DNA of 64,000 nt from Amycolatopsis sp. A133 (GTDB taxonomy: Bacteria; Actinomycetota; Actinomycetes; Mycobacteriales; Pseudonocardiaceae): NCBI RefSeq assembly GCF_031082405.1, contig NZ_JAVHJU010000057.1, positions 372,001 through 436,000 on the forward strand. Reading direction: 5' to 3'. The translations under genes and the position numbers were made by a program. The notes under the pieces are model-generated. The model had not been told where the DNA came from, ran no database searches, and was given only the letters and a program-made list of their open reading frames with translations. The stretch's first letter is position 1; each line of letters opens with the position of its first letter. Of this stretch, positions 32,619-41,845 are shown piece after piece.

Positions 32619-35159
32619 TCAGGCGCCGAAACAAACGAAGGGAATGAAGTGCTCCCCCCGGCCGGCATCGGCCAGCGCGCGGGGCGCCGGAACCCCGCGG
32701 GCCAGGGCCCGGTGGTACGCGTACATCACCTCGACCGCCGCCTGGTCGTCGACGCGGGCGACGCTGGAGACCACCGTGCGGCTCCCCGAATGCAGCAGTG
32801 CCGCGGTGAAACCCAGGAACTCGTCGCCCGGGCGCACCACCGACCGGCCGACGTCGCAGGCGGACAGCACCACGTGCCGCGGGGCCGTGGCCAGCCGGTG
32901 GACGTCGTAGGCCATCAGGGGCCCGTCCGCGAGGTCGAGGCGGGAGAACAGCACGTTCTCGGGTTCGTGGTGGCCGTGGGCCGCGAAGTGGACGATCGTC
33001 GCGTCCTCGAGCGCGCCGAGCGTGGCGTCCACCGTCGCCCGCGCGCCCGTCAACAGGGTGCCTTCCGGGTACACCGCGGAAATCCGGCTCGCTTCGGCGG
33101 GTGCGTGGTCGAGGGCCGGGCCCGCGACGACCAGGACCTTGCCGGCCGGCGCACCGGCCGCGCCGCGCCGGGCCGTGAGCCAGGCGGACGGTGACGGGCT
33201 CACCGTCACCGGACGGCCCCGCAGCGGGGGCAGCAGGCCCCAGGGCACGGTGGACAGCGGCCCGTTCGGCACGATCACGACGTCCGCGTCGCCGATCGCG
33301 GCCGCCAGCGGGGTCAGCAGCTGCTCGGTCAGCACGGCGAGCTGCCGCCGCAGGGACGCCCGCACGACCTCGTCGATCGCGTGCGGCAGCCGGCGCCCGC
33401 ACCGGGTGTCGAGGTCGCTGTGCAGGCGGGCCAGCGCTTCGGCGACCGTGGCCGGGTCCCCGAGCGCGACCAGCGCCGGCCGCCTGCCGTCGAGCACCAG
33501 CGCCTTGAAGCCGGCCCGGTCGGCCAGGAAGCTGATCATGACGCCGCCCGCGCCGGCCAGCTCGGCGGCGACGTCGGTGAACGACGCGTCGGCGTGCCGG
33601 CCGGTCCCGCCGCCGGTCTGCCAGTCCCGGGCCCGGATCACCCGCTCCAGCGCCAGGCACCGGCGCCGGGCCTGGGTCGCGGGCCGCCCGGCCAGCTCGG
33701 CGGTGCGCGCCTCGTGCGCGAGGTGCCGGAGCTCGGCGACGGCGTCGAGGGTGCGCTCGTCGGTCGGGGCGCGCACGGCCGGGACCTGGAACGCCCGGGC
33801 CCGCGAACGCTCCAGCCAGCGGAAGACCACCCGGGGGTCCGCGGTGCCCAGCGCCGCGGTGAGCCCGGTCCTGGCGAGCTCGTCGCCGAGCGAACCGGCG
33901 CCGGTCTGCAGGTCGAAACTGCCGGACCGGACGCGGTGGGCGTCCAGGCGGTCCAGGCCCGCGCGCGCGTTCGCGAACGCGCCCCGGCGGTCTCCCTTGG
34001 CCATCGCCAGCTCGGCCCGCGCCAGGTTGCGCAGCAGGTGGGTGGTCAGCGGGGCGCCGGCCCCGAGCCGCCCCGACAGCTGGTCCCCGGCGCGGGCGAT
34101 CTCCCGGCGGGCGATGTTCGCCCGTGCCGACAGCAGCGACGCGGCTTCGGCGTCGTTGCGCAGGCCCAGCGCTCTCAGCTGGTCGGCGAGCGCCGCCGTG
34201 GCCGCGGCGACGGCGGCCATCCGCCGCCCGGCCGCAAAATCGGCGCGCAGCACGGTGAGCGTCGCGACCGCGGCCCAGGTTTCGTTGCCCCGCCGCCGGA
34301 AGTGCTGCCGGGCCCGCGCCGCCCACTTCCGGGCCTCCGCGGGCCGGCCGGTCGCCAGCGCCGCGCGCGCCCGGGTGAGCTCCGCCTCGGCGTGTTCCTG
34401 GTCGAGCCGGGACACCGCGAACAGGCCGAGCGCCGAATCGAGTTCGATGGCGGCTTCGCTCGGCAGTCCCGCGGCGAGCAACGCCCGCGCCTTGTCGACC
34501 CCGAGCGGCCCCAGCATTTCCGCGCACAGCTCGGCGTAGACGGCGCCGGCCGCGTCGAAGTCCCGCAGGGCGCCCGGGATGTCCCCGGTGAGGACGCGGC
34601 ACTGGCCCCGGCCGTGCCGCGCCTTGGCGACCAGCGCGCGTTCGGTTCCGTACCGGCCGCCGATTTCCGCGCACTGGCCGAGGTCGGCCATCGCCGGGCG
34701 CACCCGCCCGGCGATCTGGTGCAGCAGCGCCCGGTTGAGCAGCGACCTCGCCAGGACGACTTCTTCGCCGGCGCGGCGGAGCAGCGGGATGGCATCGTCG
34801 AGGTACGGCAGCGCTTCGCCCATCCGGCCGACGAGGACCAGCAGCAGGCCCCGCTGCTGCAGGAGGACGCCGCGGTCTTCCGGCGCGACCGCCGCGGCGG
34901 CGGTGTCGAGCAGGTGGAAGCCGTGCTCGCTGTGGCCGAGCACGACCTCCACGCCGGCCAGGCTGGTCAGCACCCGGGCCGCGAGCCGGTCCGGCCCGGG
35001 CGCCGGCGGCTCTTCCGGCGACGCCCAGCCGAGCCGGCGCAGCGCGGTGAGCAGCAGGCGCCGTCCGGCCAGCGGGCGTCCGTTGTTGGTCGCCTCGACC
35101 GCCCGCTGCTGCAGCGCCCGCACCTGGTCGCCGAGCTCCGGAAGCGCCTGCGCCGTCAC
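32619..35159 (-). CDS. TPR-CHAT caspase-like protease
   Basis: An 846-aa protein. About 500 N-terminal residues form TPR-like helical repeats (for example LLQQRGLLLVLVGRMGEALP and ARSLLNRALLHQIAGRV). The C-terminal CHAT domain carries the caspase-type dyad: His728 in IVHFAAHGHH and Cys768 in VLSACDVGRS. The end (HFIPFVCFGA) is typical of the family. The GTG at 35159 overlaps the stop of the small upstream gene by 4 bp, so an upstream open extension is shadow. CHAT enzymes are site-specific cysteine proteases, often activated through the TPR part. Here the gene is last in a coupled operon with an ECF-like sigma factor and an S8 protease. The candidate substrate is the 152-aa protein encoded just upstream. 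Confidence 0.9.
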   Translation of the reverse strand: MTAQALPELGDQVRALQQRAVEATNNGRPLAGRRLLLTALRRLGWASPEEPPAPGPDRLAARVLTSLAGVEVVLGHSEHGFHLLDTAAAAVAPEDRGVLLQQRGLLLVLVGRMGEALPYLDDAIPLLRRAGEEVVLARSLLNRALLHQIAGRVRPAMADLGQCAEIGGRYGTERALVAKARHGRGQCRVLTGDIPGALRDFDAAGAVYAELCAEMLGPLGVDKARALLAAGLPSEAAIELDSALGLFAVSRLDQEHAEAELTRARAALATGRPAEARKWAARARQHFRRRGNETWAAVATLTVLRADFAAGRRMAAVAAATAALADQLRALGLRNDAEAASLLSARANIARREIARAGDQLSGRLGAGAPLTTHLLRNLARAELAMAKGDRRGAFANARAGLDRLDAHRVRSGSFDLQTGAGSLGDELARTGLTAALGTADPRVVFRWLERSRARAFQVPAVRAPTDERTLDAVAELRHLAHEARTAELAGRPATQARRRCLALERVIRARDWQTGGGTGRHADASFTDVAAELAGAGGVMISFLADRAGFKALVLDGRRPALVALGDPATVAEALARLHSDLDTRCGRRLPHAIDEVVRASLRRQLAVLTEQLLTPLAAAIGDADVVIVPNGPLSTVPWGLLPPLRGRPVTVSPSPSAWLTARRGAAGAPAGKVLVVAGPALDHAPAEASRISAVYPEGTLLTGARATVDATLGALEDATIVHFAAHGHHEPENVLFSRLDLADGPLMAYDVHRLATAPRHVVLSACDVGRSVVRPGDEFLGFTAALLHSGSRTVVSSVARVDDQAAVEVMYAYHRALARGVPAPRALADAGRGEHFIPFVCFGA

Positions 35160-35614
35160 AGGTCGATGACCGGGGTGGCCACCCGGCGGCCGTCCCCGGC
35201 GGGCCGGACCGTCAGCCGGGCCAGGCCGGCGTGCGCGGCCTTGATCACGAAGCGCCCGTCCCCGTCGCACCGCGTCGTCCGCGTGCCGGCCGTCGTCAGG
35301 AGCTCGACTTCGTGCGCGGCCGGCGGGGCGAGCCAGCCGTCCACCCGGACGGTGCCGGGTTCGCCGGTGGTCACGTTCACGAGCACGGCGAGCCCGTCCC
35401 GTTCGAACGTCAGCACCCGGGTGCCGCCGTCTCCCCGGACCGACGCGACCTCGAGCAGGACGGGCATCGACGTCAGCTCGGACTCCAGGTTCGCCAGCCG
35501 CACCGCGAAGCGGATCCGGCCGGTCAGCGACGGCGGTACGGGGTCGGCGTCCGCCCACAGCTGCCGCAGGTCGGCCAGCAGCTCGTGCTCTTCCGCGGTC
35601 GCCGGCTCCGGCAT
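35156..35614 (-). CDS. Small protein between sigma factor and CHAT; possible anti-sigma or protease substrate
   Basis: A 152-aa protein I cannot assign to a named family. The N terminus is helical (EEHELLADLRQLWADADPVP, then FAVRLANLESELTSM), a pattern often seen in short proteins encoded after actinobacterial sigma factors. The C-terminal half is beta-rich (VRVDGWLAPPAAHEVELL, CDGDGRFVIKAAH) and looks like a carboxypeptidase-regulatory or Ig-like fold. No membrane helix or zinc HxxxCxxC anti-sigma motif is present. It shares one base with the sigma stop and four with the CHAT start. A two-part layout of helical sigma-binding region plus sensor domain, cut by CHAT or S8, is a hypothesis only. 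Confidence 0.6.
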   Translation of the reverse strand: MPEPATAEEHELLADLRQLWADADPVPPSLTGRIRFAVRLANLESELTSMPVLLEVASVRGDGGTRVLTFERDGLAVLVNVTTGEPGTVRVDGWLAPPAAHEVELLTTAGTRTTRCDGDGRFVIKAAHAGLARLTVRPAGDGRRVATPVIDL

Positions 35615-36207
35615 CACGCCCAGTCCCCGTCCGCCAGCAGGGACCGCAGCCGGCTCAGGCACCGGCCCCGGGTCGGGCCGATGCTGCCCTTCTTCATCCC
35701 GAGCGCGGCGCTGACCTCGTCGTAGTCGGGCCGCGGCACGAACGCGACGATGCGCAGCAACCGGCGGCACCGCTCGGGCAGCCGGTTCACCGCCTCCCAC
35801 AGGCGCGCCCGGCGATCGTCGGTCAGCACGCGGTGTTCCGGGCCCGGAGTGGCGTCTTCGCGGACGGGGAACCACCGCTCGTCGACCGGCAGCTCGGCCC
35901 GGTTCTGCGCCAGCGTCCGCCACGCCTGGCGCTTGGTCACGGTGACCAGCCAGCTGGTCAGGGCCACCGGGGAGCGGATCTCCTCCAGCGAGCCGAGCAG
36001 CCGCAGCCACGCCGACTGGACGACGTCGCCGCTGCGGTCCCGGTCGAGGCCCTGGGCGCGGGCGACGTTCCACAGCAGCGGGGTGAGCAGGCCGATCAGC
36101 TCGTCGAACGCCCGGTGGTCCCCGGCGCGGGCGGCGGTGAAGACCGCGGCCACCCGGTCGTGGTCGAGGGGATTCGCCGGCGACCGGCCGGCTTCGGCAG
36201 TGCTCAT
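35614..36207 (-). CDS. ECF-like RNA polymerase sigma factor
   Basis: A 197-aa sigma-70 family protein. Region 2 is HRAFDELIGLLTPLLWNVAR with GDVVQSAWLRLLGSLEEIR and the SWLVTVTKRQAWRTL stretch. Region 4 is LPERCRRLLRIVAFVPRPDY followed by the helix-turn-helix EVSAALGMKKGSIGPTRGRC. The ATG at 36207 overlaps the protease stop by 4 bp. An upstream in-frame extension is shadow of the protease gene. Next in the operon are a 152-aa protein and a TPR-CHAT protease. The sigma factor probably directs RNA polymerase to a small regulon once released; no clear autoregulatory promoter was recognised upstream of the operon. Confidence 0.92.
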   Translation of the reverse strand: MSTAEAGRSPANPLDHDRVAAVFTAARAGDHRAFDELIGLLTPLLWNVARAQGLDRDRSGDVVQSAWLRLLGSLEEIRSPVALTSWLVTVTKRQAWRTLAQNRAELPVDERWFPVREDATPGPEHRVLTDDRRARLWEAVNRLPERCRRLLRIVAFVPRPDYDEVSAALGMKKGSIGPTRGRCLSRLRSLLADGDWA

Positions 36208-37805
36208 GGCATCTCCGGGAGCGCCGCGCGGGCGCGTTCGACGGTGGTGTCCCGGTCCACTCGGGTCAGCGCGAGCTCGGCCCGCTCTTCCCCGACCCGC
36301 AGCAGCCGGTTCGCGATTTCGGCGGCGACCAGCGGCGTCGCGAACGACGTGCCGCTCCACACGGCGTATTCACCGGTGAACTTGTCCGGATCCAGCGAAT
36401 ACCGGTCCAATCCGGGCACCGCGCGTTCCGGCGTTTCCGAACCGTCGGCCGCCGGCGGGTAGGTGCTGACCACGTTGACGCCGCTGGCCCACGCCGTCAC
36501 GGACCGGTTTTCGTTGGAGAAAAGGGCCTTGCTGCCATCCGGGTTCAGCGCGCCGACCCCGATGACCTGCGGGCCGCCGTCCGGGTCGCCGGGCCGGTCG
36601 GCCAGCGCCGCCGGCAGGAACGGCCGGGCGGTCGATTCGTTGCCCGCGGCGGCCACGACCACGACACCGCGTCCGATCAGCCCGTCCACCACCTCGATGA
36701 GCGCCGACGTCCCGTCCCATTCGTCGTAGTACCCCGCCGAGAACGAGACGACGTCGACCATCCGCTCCGGACGGCCGTTGTCCTGCGCGTCGATCACCTG
36801 GGCCAGAATCTCGTGCAACGCCGTCAACGCGTCGCCCGAGTAGCCGATCTTGTCGCTGTGCACCGCCCGGATCGCGAGGACGCGGGCCCGGGGCGCGGCC
36901 TGGCGGATGAGGCCGGCGATGAAGGTGCCGTGCCCGTAGGCGTCCTCGAGCGCGCCGACGAGCGGTTCGGTGGATTCCGGGGCGTCGGTGTACCCCTCGA
37001 TGATCCGGGTGGCCGGGAACGCGCCGGCGGAGTGGTTCCGCGCGATCTCGTCCTGGATGTCCGGGGACACGGTGACGAACTGGTCGGCGAACGGGCTGCC
37101 CGGACCGGCTTCGTGGACGTCGAGCAGCGGGTGGGCGGCGTGGCCGCTGTCCACGACGGCGATCACCGGACGGCGGGCGGCGGGCTCCCGGTGCGGCGCC
37201 GCGCCGGGCAGGACCACCGGGAACCGGCCGCGGAACGACGACCGCAGCGAGTTCGTCGCCGGCGTGTCGCTGATCGCCCACGGCTTCAGCACCAGCGTGT
37301 CGTCGGTGGTGGCGATGAGGTGTTCCAGCGAGCACCGCAGCACGTCGGCCCGGGTGAGCGCGGCCCCCTGGCGGTCCGCGTCCGGCTCGCCGTCGACGTC
37401 CGGCGGCGGCACCGAGGCCCGCAGGTGCTGCAGCGCGCGCCAGGAATCGACGGACACGGAAATGCCGTCCTCCCGCGGCCGCAGCGCGATCCGGACGGGC
37501 GCGCGCGAGGGCAGGATTTCCGGGGTTTCCGCGCGCAGCTCGATCTGGCCGAGCACGTCGTTGATCGCGCTGTTTTTCGCCTCCCAGATTTCGGCGGGGA
37601 CCAGCAGCACGCCTGGCCGGTAGACCGTGGGCCGGTACCGGCCGCCGCGCACCGGCCACCCTTCGACGACGTTCACGTCGGGGTCGAGCACCCGGCCGCC
37701 GTGCCGGTCCAGCAGTTCCGGGGAAATCGCGGGTACGAACCCCGGGGTGCCGGGACCCGGGTCCCCGGGCCGCTGCGGTTCCGGCGGATCGAATCGGACC
37801 ACCAT
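36204..37805 (-). CDS. Cytoplasmic S8 (subtilisin-like) serine protease
   Basis: A 533-aa protease with an intact triad: Asp219 in AVVDSGHAAH, His292 in YGHGTFIAG and Ser487 in WSGTSFATPLVA; the oxyanion Asn is in AAAGNEST. About 200 N-terminal residues before the catalytic domain have no known motif, and there is no signal peptide or membrane helix, so it should act inside the cell. The ATG at 37805 has GAGGGAG upstream; the longer open frame to 37997 is unlikely to be coding. It is the first gene of a four-gene operon with a sigma factor, a small protein and a CHAT protease, all overlapping. It could be an activator or effector protease in a regulated proteolysis circuit. Confidence 0.92.
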   Translation of the reverse strand: MVVRFDPPEPQRPGDPGPGTPGFVPAISPELLDRHGGRVLDPDVNVVEGWPVRGGRYRPTVYRPGVLLVPAEIWEAKNSAINDVLGQIELRAETPEILPSRAPVRIALRPREDGISVSVDSWRALQHLRASVPPPDVDGEPDADRQGAALTRADVLRCSLEHLIATTDDTLVLKPWAISDTPATNSLRSSFRGRFPVVLPGAAPHREPAARRPVIAVVDSGHAAHPLLDVHEAGPGSPFADQFVTVSPDIQDEIARNHSAGAFPATRIIEGYTDAPESTEPLVGALEDAYGHGTFIAGLIRQAAPRARVLAIRAVHSDKIGYSGDALTALHEILAQVIDAQDNGRPERMVDVVSFSAGYYDEWDGTSALIEVVDGLIGRGVVVVAAAGNESTARPFLPAALADRPGDPDGGPQVIGVGALNPDGSKALFSNENRSVTAWASGVNVVSTYPPAADGSETPERAVPGLDRYSLDPDKFTGEYAVWSGTSFATPLVAAEIANRLLRVGEERAELALTRVDRDTTVERARAALPEMP

Positions 37806-38108
37806 GCTTCGCTCCCTCGAGCCGGTGCGGCCGGCCTGCTGCCGGAACCGCTGCCACTGTCGGGAAGGTCGGCGCGCGACCCGGCAGATACGCCCCCCGG
37901 TCACGATGCGATAAATCCCGGCGGCCCCTCGAACCGGCTCGGCTGCCCGTCGGCGCGGCATCGAGAATAACACGGCTATCGGGTGTCGTAATCTCACTCA
38001 CCCGACCGGTGTAAAAAGCGTTGAAACAGGTGATCAATAGTTGTCGAATGGGGTGGGTGTGCCAAATTTTTTCGGCGGCGAATGCGGAAAGAATCCGGTG
38101 TGGTCCGG
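37806..38108. other. Intergenic region upstream of the protease-sigma-CHAT operon
   Basis: A 303-bp gap, more AT-rich around 37985-38100, between the S8 protease start and the stop of the glycosidase-like gene; both neighbours are leftward. It should hold the operon promoter. I see no convincing sigma-70 or ECF consensus, no gene, and no strong terminator; an A/T-run near 38066-38075 follows a GC-rich stretch on the minus strand. Confidence 0.5.
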
Positions 38109-39557
38109 CTAGTGCGTCTGCATCAGGATGAAGTCGCCGTGGCCGCCATAACCGAGGACGTCCTCGGCGTACTGCGTGCCGTCGAATGTCGGCATCCACC
38201 AGCGGTTGCCGATGCGGACCAGCATCGGGTGCGGGATGTTCGTGCCGTAAGGCGCGTTCAGCGTGCCGAGCTTGCGCAGCTTCAGGTCGTAGATCGGGTA
38301 TTCGCGGGCGTCGCCGTCGCTGGCGAACAGGTACCAGCGGCCGCCCACCCGCTGCAGGATGGTGCCTTCGGTCTGGTCGACGGACGTGTCGGCGCCCAGC
38401 AGCGTCAAGCCGTGGTCGTAGTCGGCGCCGCGCGGCGCGGCGGCCAGCGCGGGGTGGAACACGAACGCCGGTTGCTGGGCGGGGCTTTCGACGAACGCAA
38501 GGTGCCAGCGGCCGTCGATCTTCGTCAGCGCCGGGTCCCACGAACTCACCGTCGTGGGCAGCGCCAGCTGCTCGGTCGGCAGGACGTGGACGCCCGAAAG
38601 CACGTCGGCGCGGGTGACGGTGTGGCGCACGTGGACGCCGGTGAAGGCGAAGTCGCCCCAGGAGCTCATCAGCAGGATGAACCGGTCGTGCTCGTCGTCG
38701 CGGACGATCTGGCCGGCGTGGTCGCCGAGCACGACGCCGTCGCGCGCGAAGAACAGCGTCGCCACCTGCTCCAGCCTCGTCGGGTCGGCGAGGTCGAGCG
38801 TCCACACCGCCCAGTGCGCCTGCTGGAAGAACCCGAGACCGGCGTTGGTCATGGTCAGGTAGAGCTTGCCGTGGCGGATGTAGGGCCGGCCGTCGGCGTG
38901 CTGCACCACGTGCGGGTCGCGGACGCCGGCCTGGCCGAAGTACCCGGCCCGGACCCGGCCCAGCCGCGCCGGCCCCCGGCTGCCGTAGGCGTAGCCGAGC
39001 CGGCCCAGCACCGCCGGGTCGCGCAGGTCGATGCGGGCGCGGACCTGGTCGCGCTCGGTCAGCAGCGGCTGCCAGCCGGTGCCCCGGTCGGCCAGCACCG
39101 TGACGGCGTTCTCGTTGACCACGACGGCGAAGCCGAACGGCGCCCGCAGGTCCGCCGGAGCGGTCTTGACCACGGTGGTGCCGGCCGGGGTGGTGATCTC
39201 GATGCCGGCCTGTCCCGCGGCGGCGTCGTAGGTGCCGAGCACCGAAACGCCGTCCCCGGCCAGCCCGGCGACGACGGGGGCGCGGTCGTCGCGCACCTGC
39301 ACGGTCACCGTCCCGTAAGGCGCCTTCGGCCGGATGCCGGTCTTGACGAGCCGGCCCGGCCGGGCGGCGGTGTCGAGCTGGACGAACTTCGGCGCGATCA
39401 GGTCGAACGGCCGGAACTGCTCCGCGACGGAGAACTCCAGGTCCAGCGGGCTCGTGCCGGCTGCTTCGGCGGTGCCGCCGAACAGGCTCGCGGTCACCCC
39501 GGTCACCCCCAGCGCGGTGAGGGCACGCAGCACGTCGCGTCGATCGAAGTCGGTCAC
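38109..39557 (-). CDS. Tat-exported beta-propeller glycosidase-like protein
   Basis: A 482-aa secreted protein. The N terminus DRRDVLRALTALGVTGVTA followed by an AEA cleavage region is a twin-arginine signal. An N-terminal beta domain (to about residue 165) precedes repeated blades with patterns such as RDPHVVQHADGRPYIRHGKL, LTKIDGRWHLAFVESP and ILQRVGGRWYLFASDGD. These fit a five-bladed propeller like GH43/GH117-related enzymes. The exact substrate cannot be told. The GTG at 39557 has GGAGG seven bases upstream. It is probably co-transcribed with the PaaX-type regulator gene upstream (76-bp gap). Confidence 0.75.
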   Translation of the reverse strand: MTDFDRRDVLRALTALGVTGVTASLFGGTAEAAGTSPLDLEFSVAEQFRPFDLIAPKFVQLDTAARPGRLVKTGIRPKAPYGTVTVQVRDDRAPVVAGLAGDGVSVLGTYDAAAGQAGIEITTPAGTTVVKTAPADLRAPFGFAVVVNENAVTVLADRGTGWQPLLTERDQVRARIDLRDPAVLGRLGYAYGSRGPARLGRVRAGYFGQAGVRDPHVVQHADGRPYIRHGKLYLTMTNAGLGFFQQAHWAVWTLDLADPTRLEQVATLFFARDGVVLGDHAGQIVRDDEHDRFILLMSSWGDFAFTGVHVRHTVTRADVLSGVHVLPTEQLALPTTVSSWDPALTKIDGRWHLAFVESPAQQPAFVFHPALAAAPRGADYDHGLTLLGADTSVDQTEGTILQRVGGRWYLFASDGDAREYPIYDLKLRKLGTLNAPYGTNIPHPMLVRIGNRWWMPTFDGTQYAEDVLGYGGHGDFILMQTH

Positions 39558-39633
39558 CTTTGACCTCCGGGGCAGGGGACGGCGGGGCTCCCAGTTTGCA
39601 ACGTGGCATGCAACGTGGCAACCGCCGTCGGCC

Positions 39634-40470
39634 TCATTCCTCGACGAGCGACTCCAGGAGTTCGCCGGCTTGTTCCTCGGCCGGCCGCGTCCACTGGTGA
39701 CGCAGGGTGCGGAACAACGCCGCGGCGCGCGTGCCCGGCCAGTCCGGCGGCAGCAGCGCGGGCGGCAGGACGGGGTCGCGGCGGATGAGCAGCAGCCATT
39801 CCGCGCCCAGCCGGATGCGCCGGGACAGCGCGTCGCCGAGCTCGTCGCCGGCGCTGCCGGACCACCGGCGGAGGAACTGCTCGTAGCCGGCCGCGATCCG
39901 GGGCAGGTCCCAGGCTTCCCGGGCGATCCGCGCGGGATCGGTCCACATGAACGGTTCGGCGCGGAACACTTCGGCGTGGTCGAGCAGGTCCAGTTCGGCC
40001 AGCGCCGGCGCGATGTCGGCGGCACTGGCCGAGACCCACAGCCCGCTGCGCAGCGGCCCGAAACCGAACCAGCCCAGCCGGGTGCGCAGGGCGTACCGGT
40101 CCGCGCGGCGGGTTTCCGGCACCGAGAACGTCAGCAGGGTCCACCGGCCGTCCCAGTGCCGTTCGACGACGTCGCCGTCGAGCTTGCGCTGCCCGTCGCG
40201 CAGCACGGCTGTGCCGTGCCCGGTGAGGGCCAGGAAGGCCTGGCGGCCCCGGCGGACGGTGCGGAGCAGGTCGCGGCGGGTCATCCGGCTCAGCGTCGCC
40301 CGCGTCGCGTGTTCGCCGACGCCGAGGCGGTCGAGCGCGGCGATGACCCCGCCGGTGGACACGGCGATCCCGCGGTCCAGCACGTGGTCGCCGAAGAGGG
40401 TGAGCAGCAGGGCTTCGGGCCGCACGCCCGGAACACCCTCGTCCTCCGCCCAGCCGGCCGCTTCGAGCAT
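39634..40470 (-). CDS. PaaX-family transcriptional regulator (first)
   Basis: A 278-aa regulator with the three PaaX segments: a winged helix (TLFGDHVLDRGIAVSTGGVI, ATRATLSRMTRRDLL), a central domain (WTLLTFSVPETRRADRYALR, LGWFGFGPLRSGLWVS) and the C-terminal part near LLPPDWPGTRAAALFRTL. PaaX proteins repress aromatic-acid degradation genes and respond to CoA thioesters. ATG at 40470 with GAGGAGG seven bases upstream. Divergent from the esterase gene at 40683, with 212 bp between, and followed by the glycosidase-like gene. Confidence 0.85.
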   Translation of the reverse strand: MLEAAGWAEDEGVPGVRPEALLLTLFGDHVLDRGIAVSTGGVIAALDRLGVGEHATRATLSRMTRRDLLRTVRRGRQAFLALTGHGTAVLRDGQRKLDGDVVERHWDGRWTLLTFSVPETRRADRYALRTRLGWFGFGPLRSGLWVSASAADIAPALAELDLLDHAEVFRAEPFMWTDPARIAREAWDLPRIAAGYEQFLRRWSGSAGDELGDALSRRIRLGAEWLLLIRRDPVLPPALLPPDWPGTRAAALFRTLRHQWTRPAEEQAGELLESLVEE

Positions 40471-40682
40471 GCGCCGCCTCCTCGCCTGATCGCCGGGCTC
40501 CAACCTACCGTGGAGATTTGTTCACCGTTTCGCTAGCGATCATCATCCATTTGTCGCACTTTCTCGGGTGTTCTCGGAGTTCGAAACTATCGGTCGACGC
40601 AGATATTTGATGAATCGTTGACGGTCGTTGTCGATCTGCCTAACCTCATTCGCGAGGGGGCTTCGCCGACCGGAGGTCACCG

Positions 40683-41618
40683 ATGAGTGGATTCAGAACG
40701 GCGTTCGTGACACTGACCAGCACCCTGCTGATCGCCGCCGCCGGAGCTGTGGCGCCGGCCCCGGCGGCGGCCGCATCGCTGGTGGAAGTGACCGGCTTCG
40801 GGAACAACCCGGGCGGGATGCGCATGCACGTCTACGTGCCCGACACCCGGCCGGCCAATCCCGCGATCGTGGTCGCCATGCACGGCTGCGGCGGTTCGGG
40901 GCCCGGCTTCTACTCCGGCAGCGAGTTCGCTTCGCTGGCCGACCGGTACGGGTTCCTCGTCATCTACCCGAGCGCCCAGCAGCAGGCCGGCTTCGGGAAG
41001 TGCTTCGACACCTGGTCCGACGCGGCGAAGCGGCGCGGCGGCGGCAGCGACCCGGTTTCGATCGCGTCGATGGTGACCTACGCCGAGCAGCGCTACGGCG
41101 GCGACCCGAACCGCGTCTTCGCCACGGGTTCGTCCTCCGGCGGCATGATGACCAACGAGATGCTCGCCCTCTACCCGGACGTGTTCAAAGCGGGTGCGGC
41201 GTTCATGGGCGTGCCCTTCGGCTGCTTCGCGAACGCCGCCGACTTCCCGCCGTGGAGCAGCAAGTGCACCGGCGGCAGCATGAACCGCACGCCCCAGCAG
41301 TGGGGTGACGCCGTCCGGCAGGCCTACCCCGGCTACACCGGCGCCCGCCCGCGGGTCCAGCTGTGGCACGGCACCGCCGACACGCTCGTGCCGTATTCGC
41401 TGCTGCAGGAGGAAATCGAGCAGTGGACCAACGTGTTCGGCCTGAGCCAGACGCCGACTTCGTCCGACACGCCCCAGGCCGGCTGGAACCGCCGCCGTTA
41501 CGCCGACAGCGCCGGCACGGTCCGGGTGGAGGCCTACAGCATCCAGGGCGCCGGGCACAGCCTGCCCGCGGCCGGGATGGCCGCGGCCGCCATCACTTTC
41601 TTCGGGTTGGCCGGCTGA
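40683..41618 (+). CDS. Secreted PHB-depolymerase/feruloyl-esterase family hydrolase
   Basis: A 311-aa alpha/beta hydrolase. A Sec signal peptide covers about residues 1-31 (ends APAAAAS). The nucleophile is in FATGSSSGGMMT, the oxyanion region is VAMHGCGGSG, and the C-terminal His is in IQGAGHSLP. The pattern PSAQQQAGFGKCFDTWS is typical of the esterase PHB/LpqC family (carbohydrate esterase 1-like). GGAGG lies six bases before the ATG. Likely an extracellular esterase acting on polymer-linked acyl groups such as acetyl- or feruloyl-xylan or polyhydroxyalkanoate. Confidence 0.88.
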   Translation: MSGFRTAFVTLTSTLLIAAAGAVAPAPAAAASLVEVTGFGNNPGGMRMHVYVPDTRPANPAIVVAMHGCGGSGPGFYSGSEFASLADRYGFLVIYPSAQQQAGFGKCFDTWSDAAKRRGGGSDPVSIASMVTYAEQRYGGDPNRVFATGSSSGGMMTNEMLALYPDVFKAGAAFMGVPFGCFANAADFPPWSSKCTGGSMNRTPQQWGDAVRQAYPGYTGARPRVQLWHGTADTLVPYSLLQEEIEQWTNVFGLSQTPTSSDTPQAGWNRRRYADSAGTVRVEAYSIQGAGHSLPAAGMAAAAITFFGLAG

Positions 41619-41640
41619 CCGCTTCGCGGGACGCCGGAAC

Positions 41641-41668
41641 GCGCCGGCGGGGCCGCCCCCGCCGGCGC
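41641..41668 (+). terminator. Hairpin terminator after the esterase gene
   Basis: Perfect 12-bp arms (41641-41652 and 41657-41668) with a CCGC loop, 22 bp beyond the esterase stop. No U-run follows. Confidence 0.65.
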
Positions 41669-41845
41669 TGCCGTGCGGAATAATCGCCGAAAGCGTCGAA
41701 TACTCGGCCGGTGGTGGGAGCCGGCCGCAGAAACATTGACACGAAACAAAATCCGGGGACATAGTGCGATGTCGATCCGCTGCCGGTGTCGAGCGAGAAA
41801 GCGCTTGCAGACGCGGGTCCGCCGCTCCCGAAGGGATTTCGCGCC

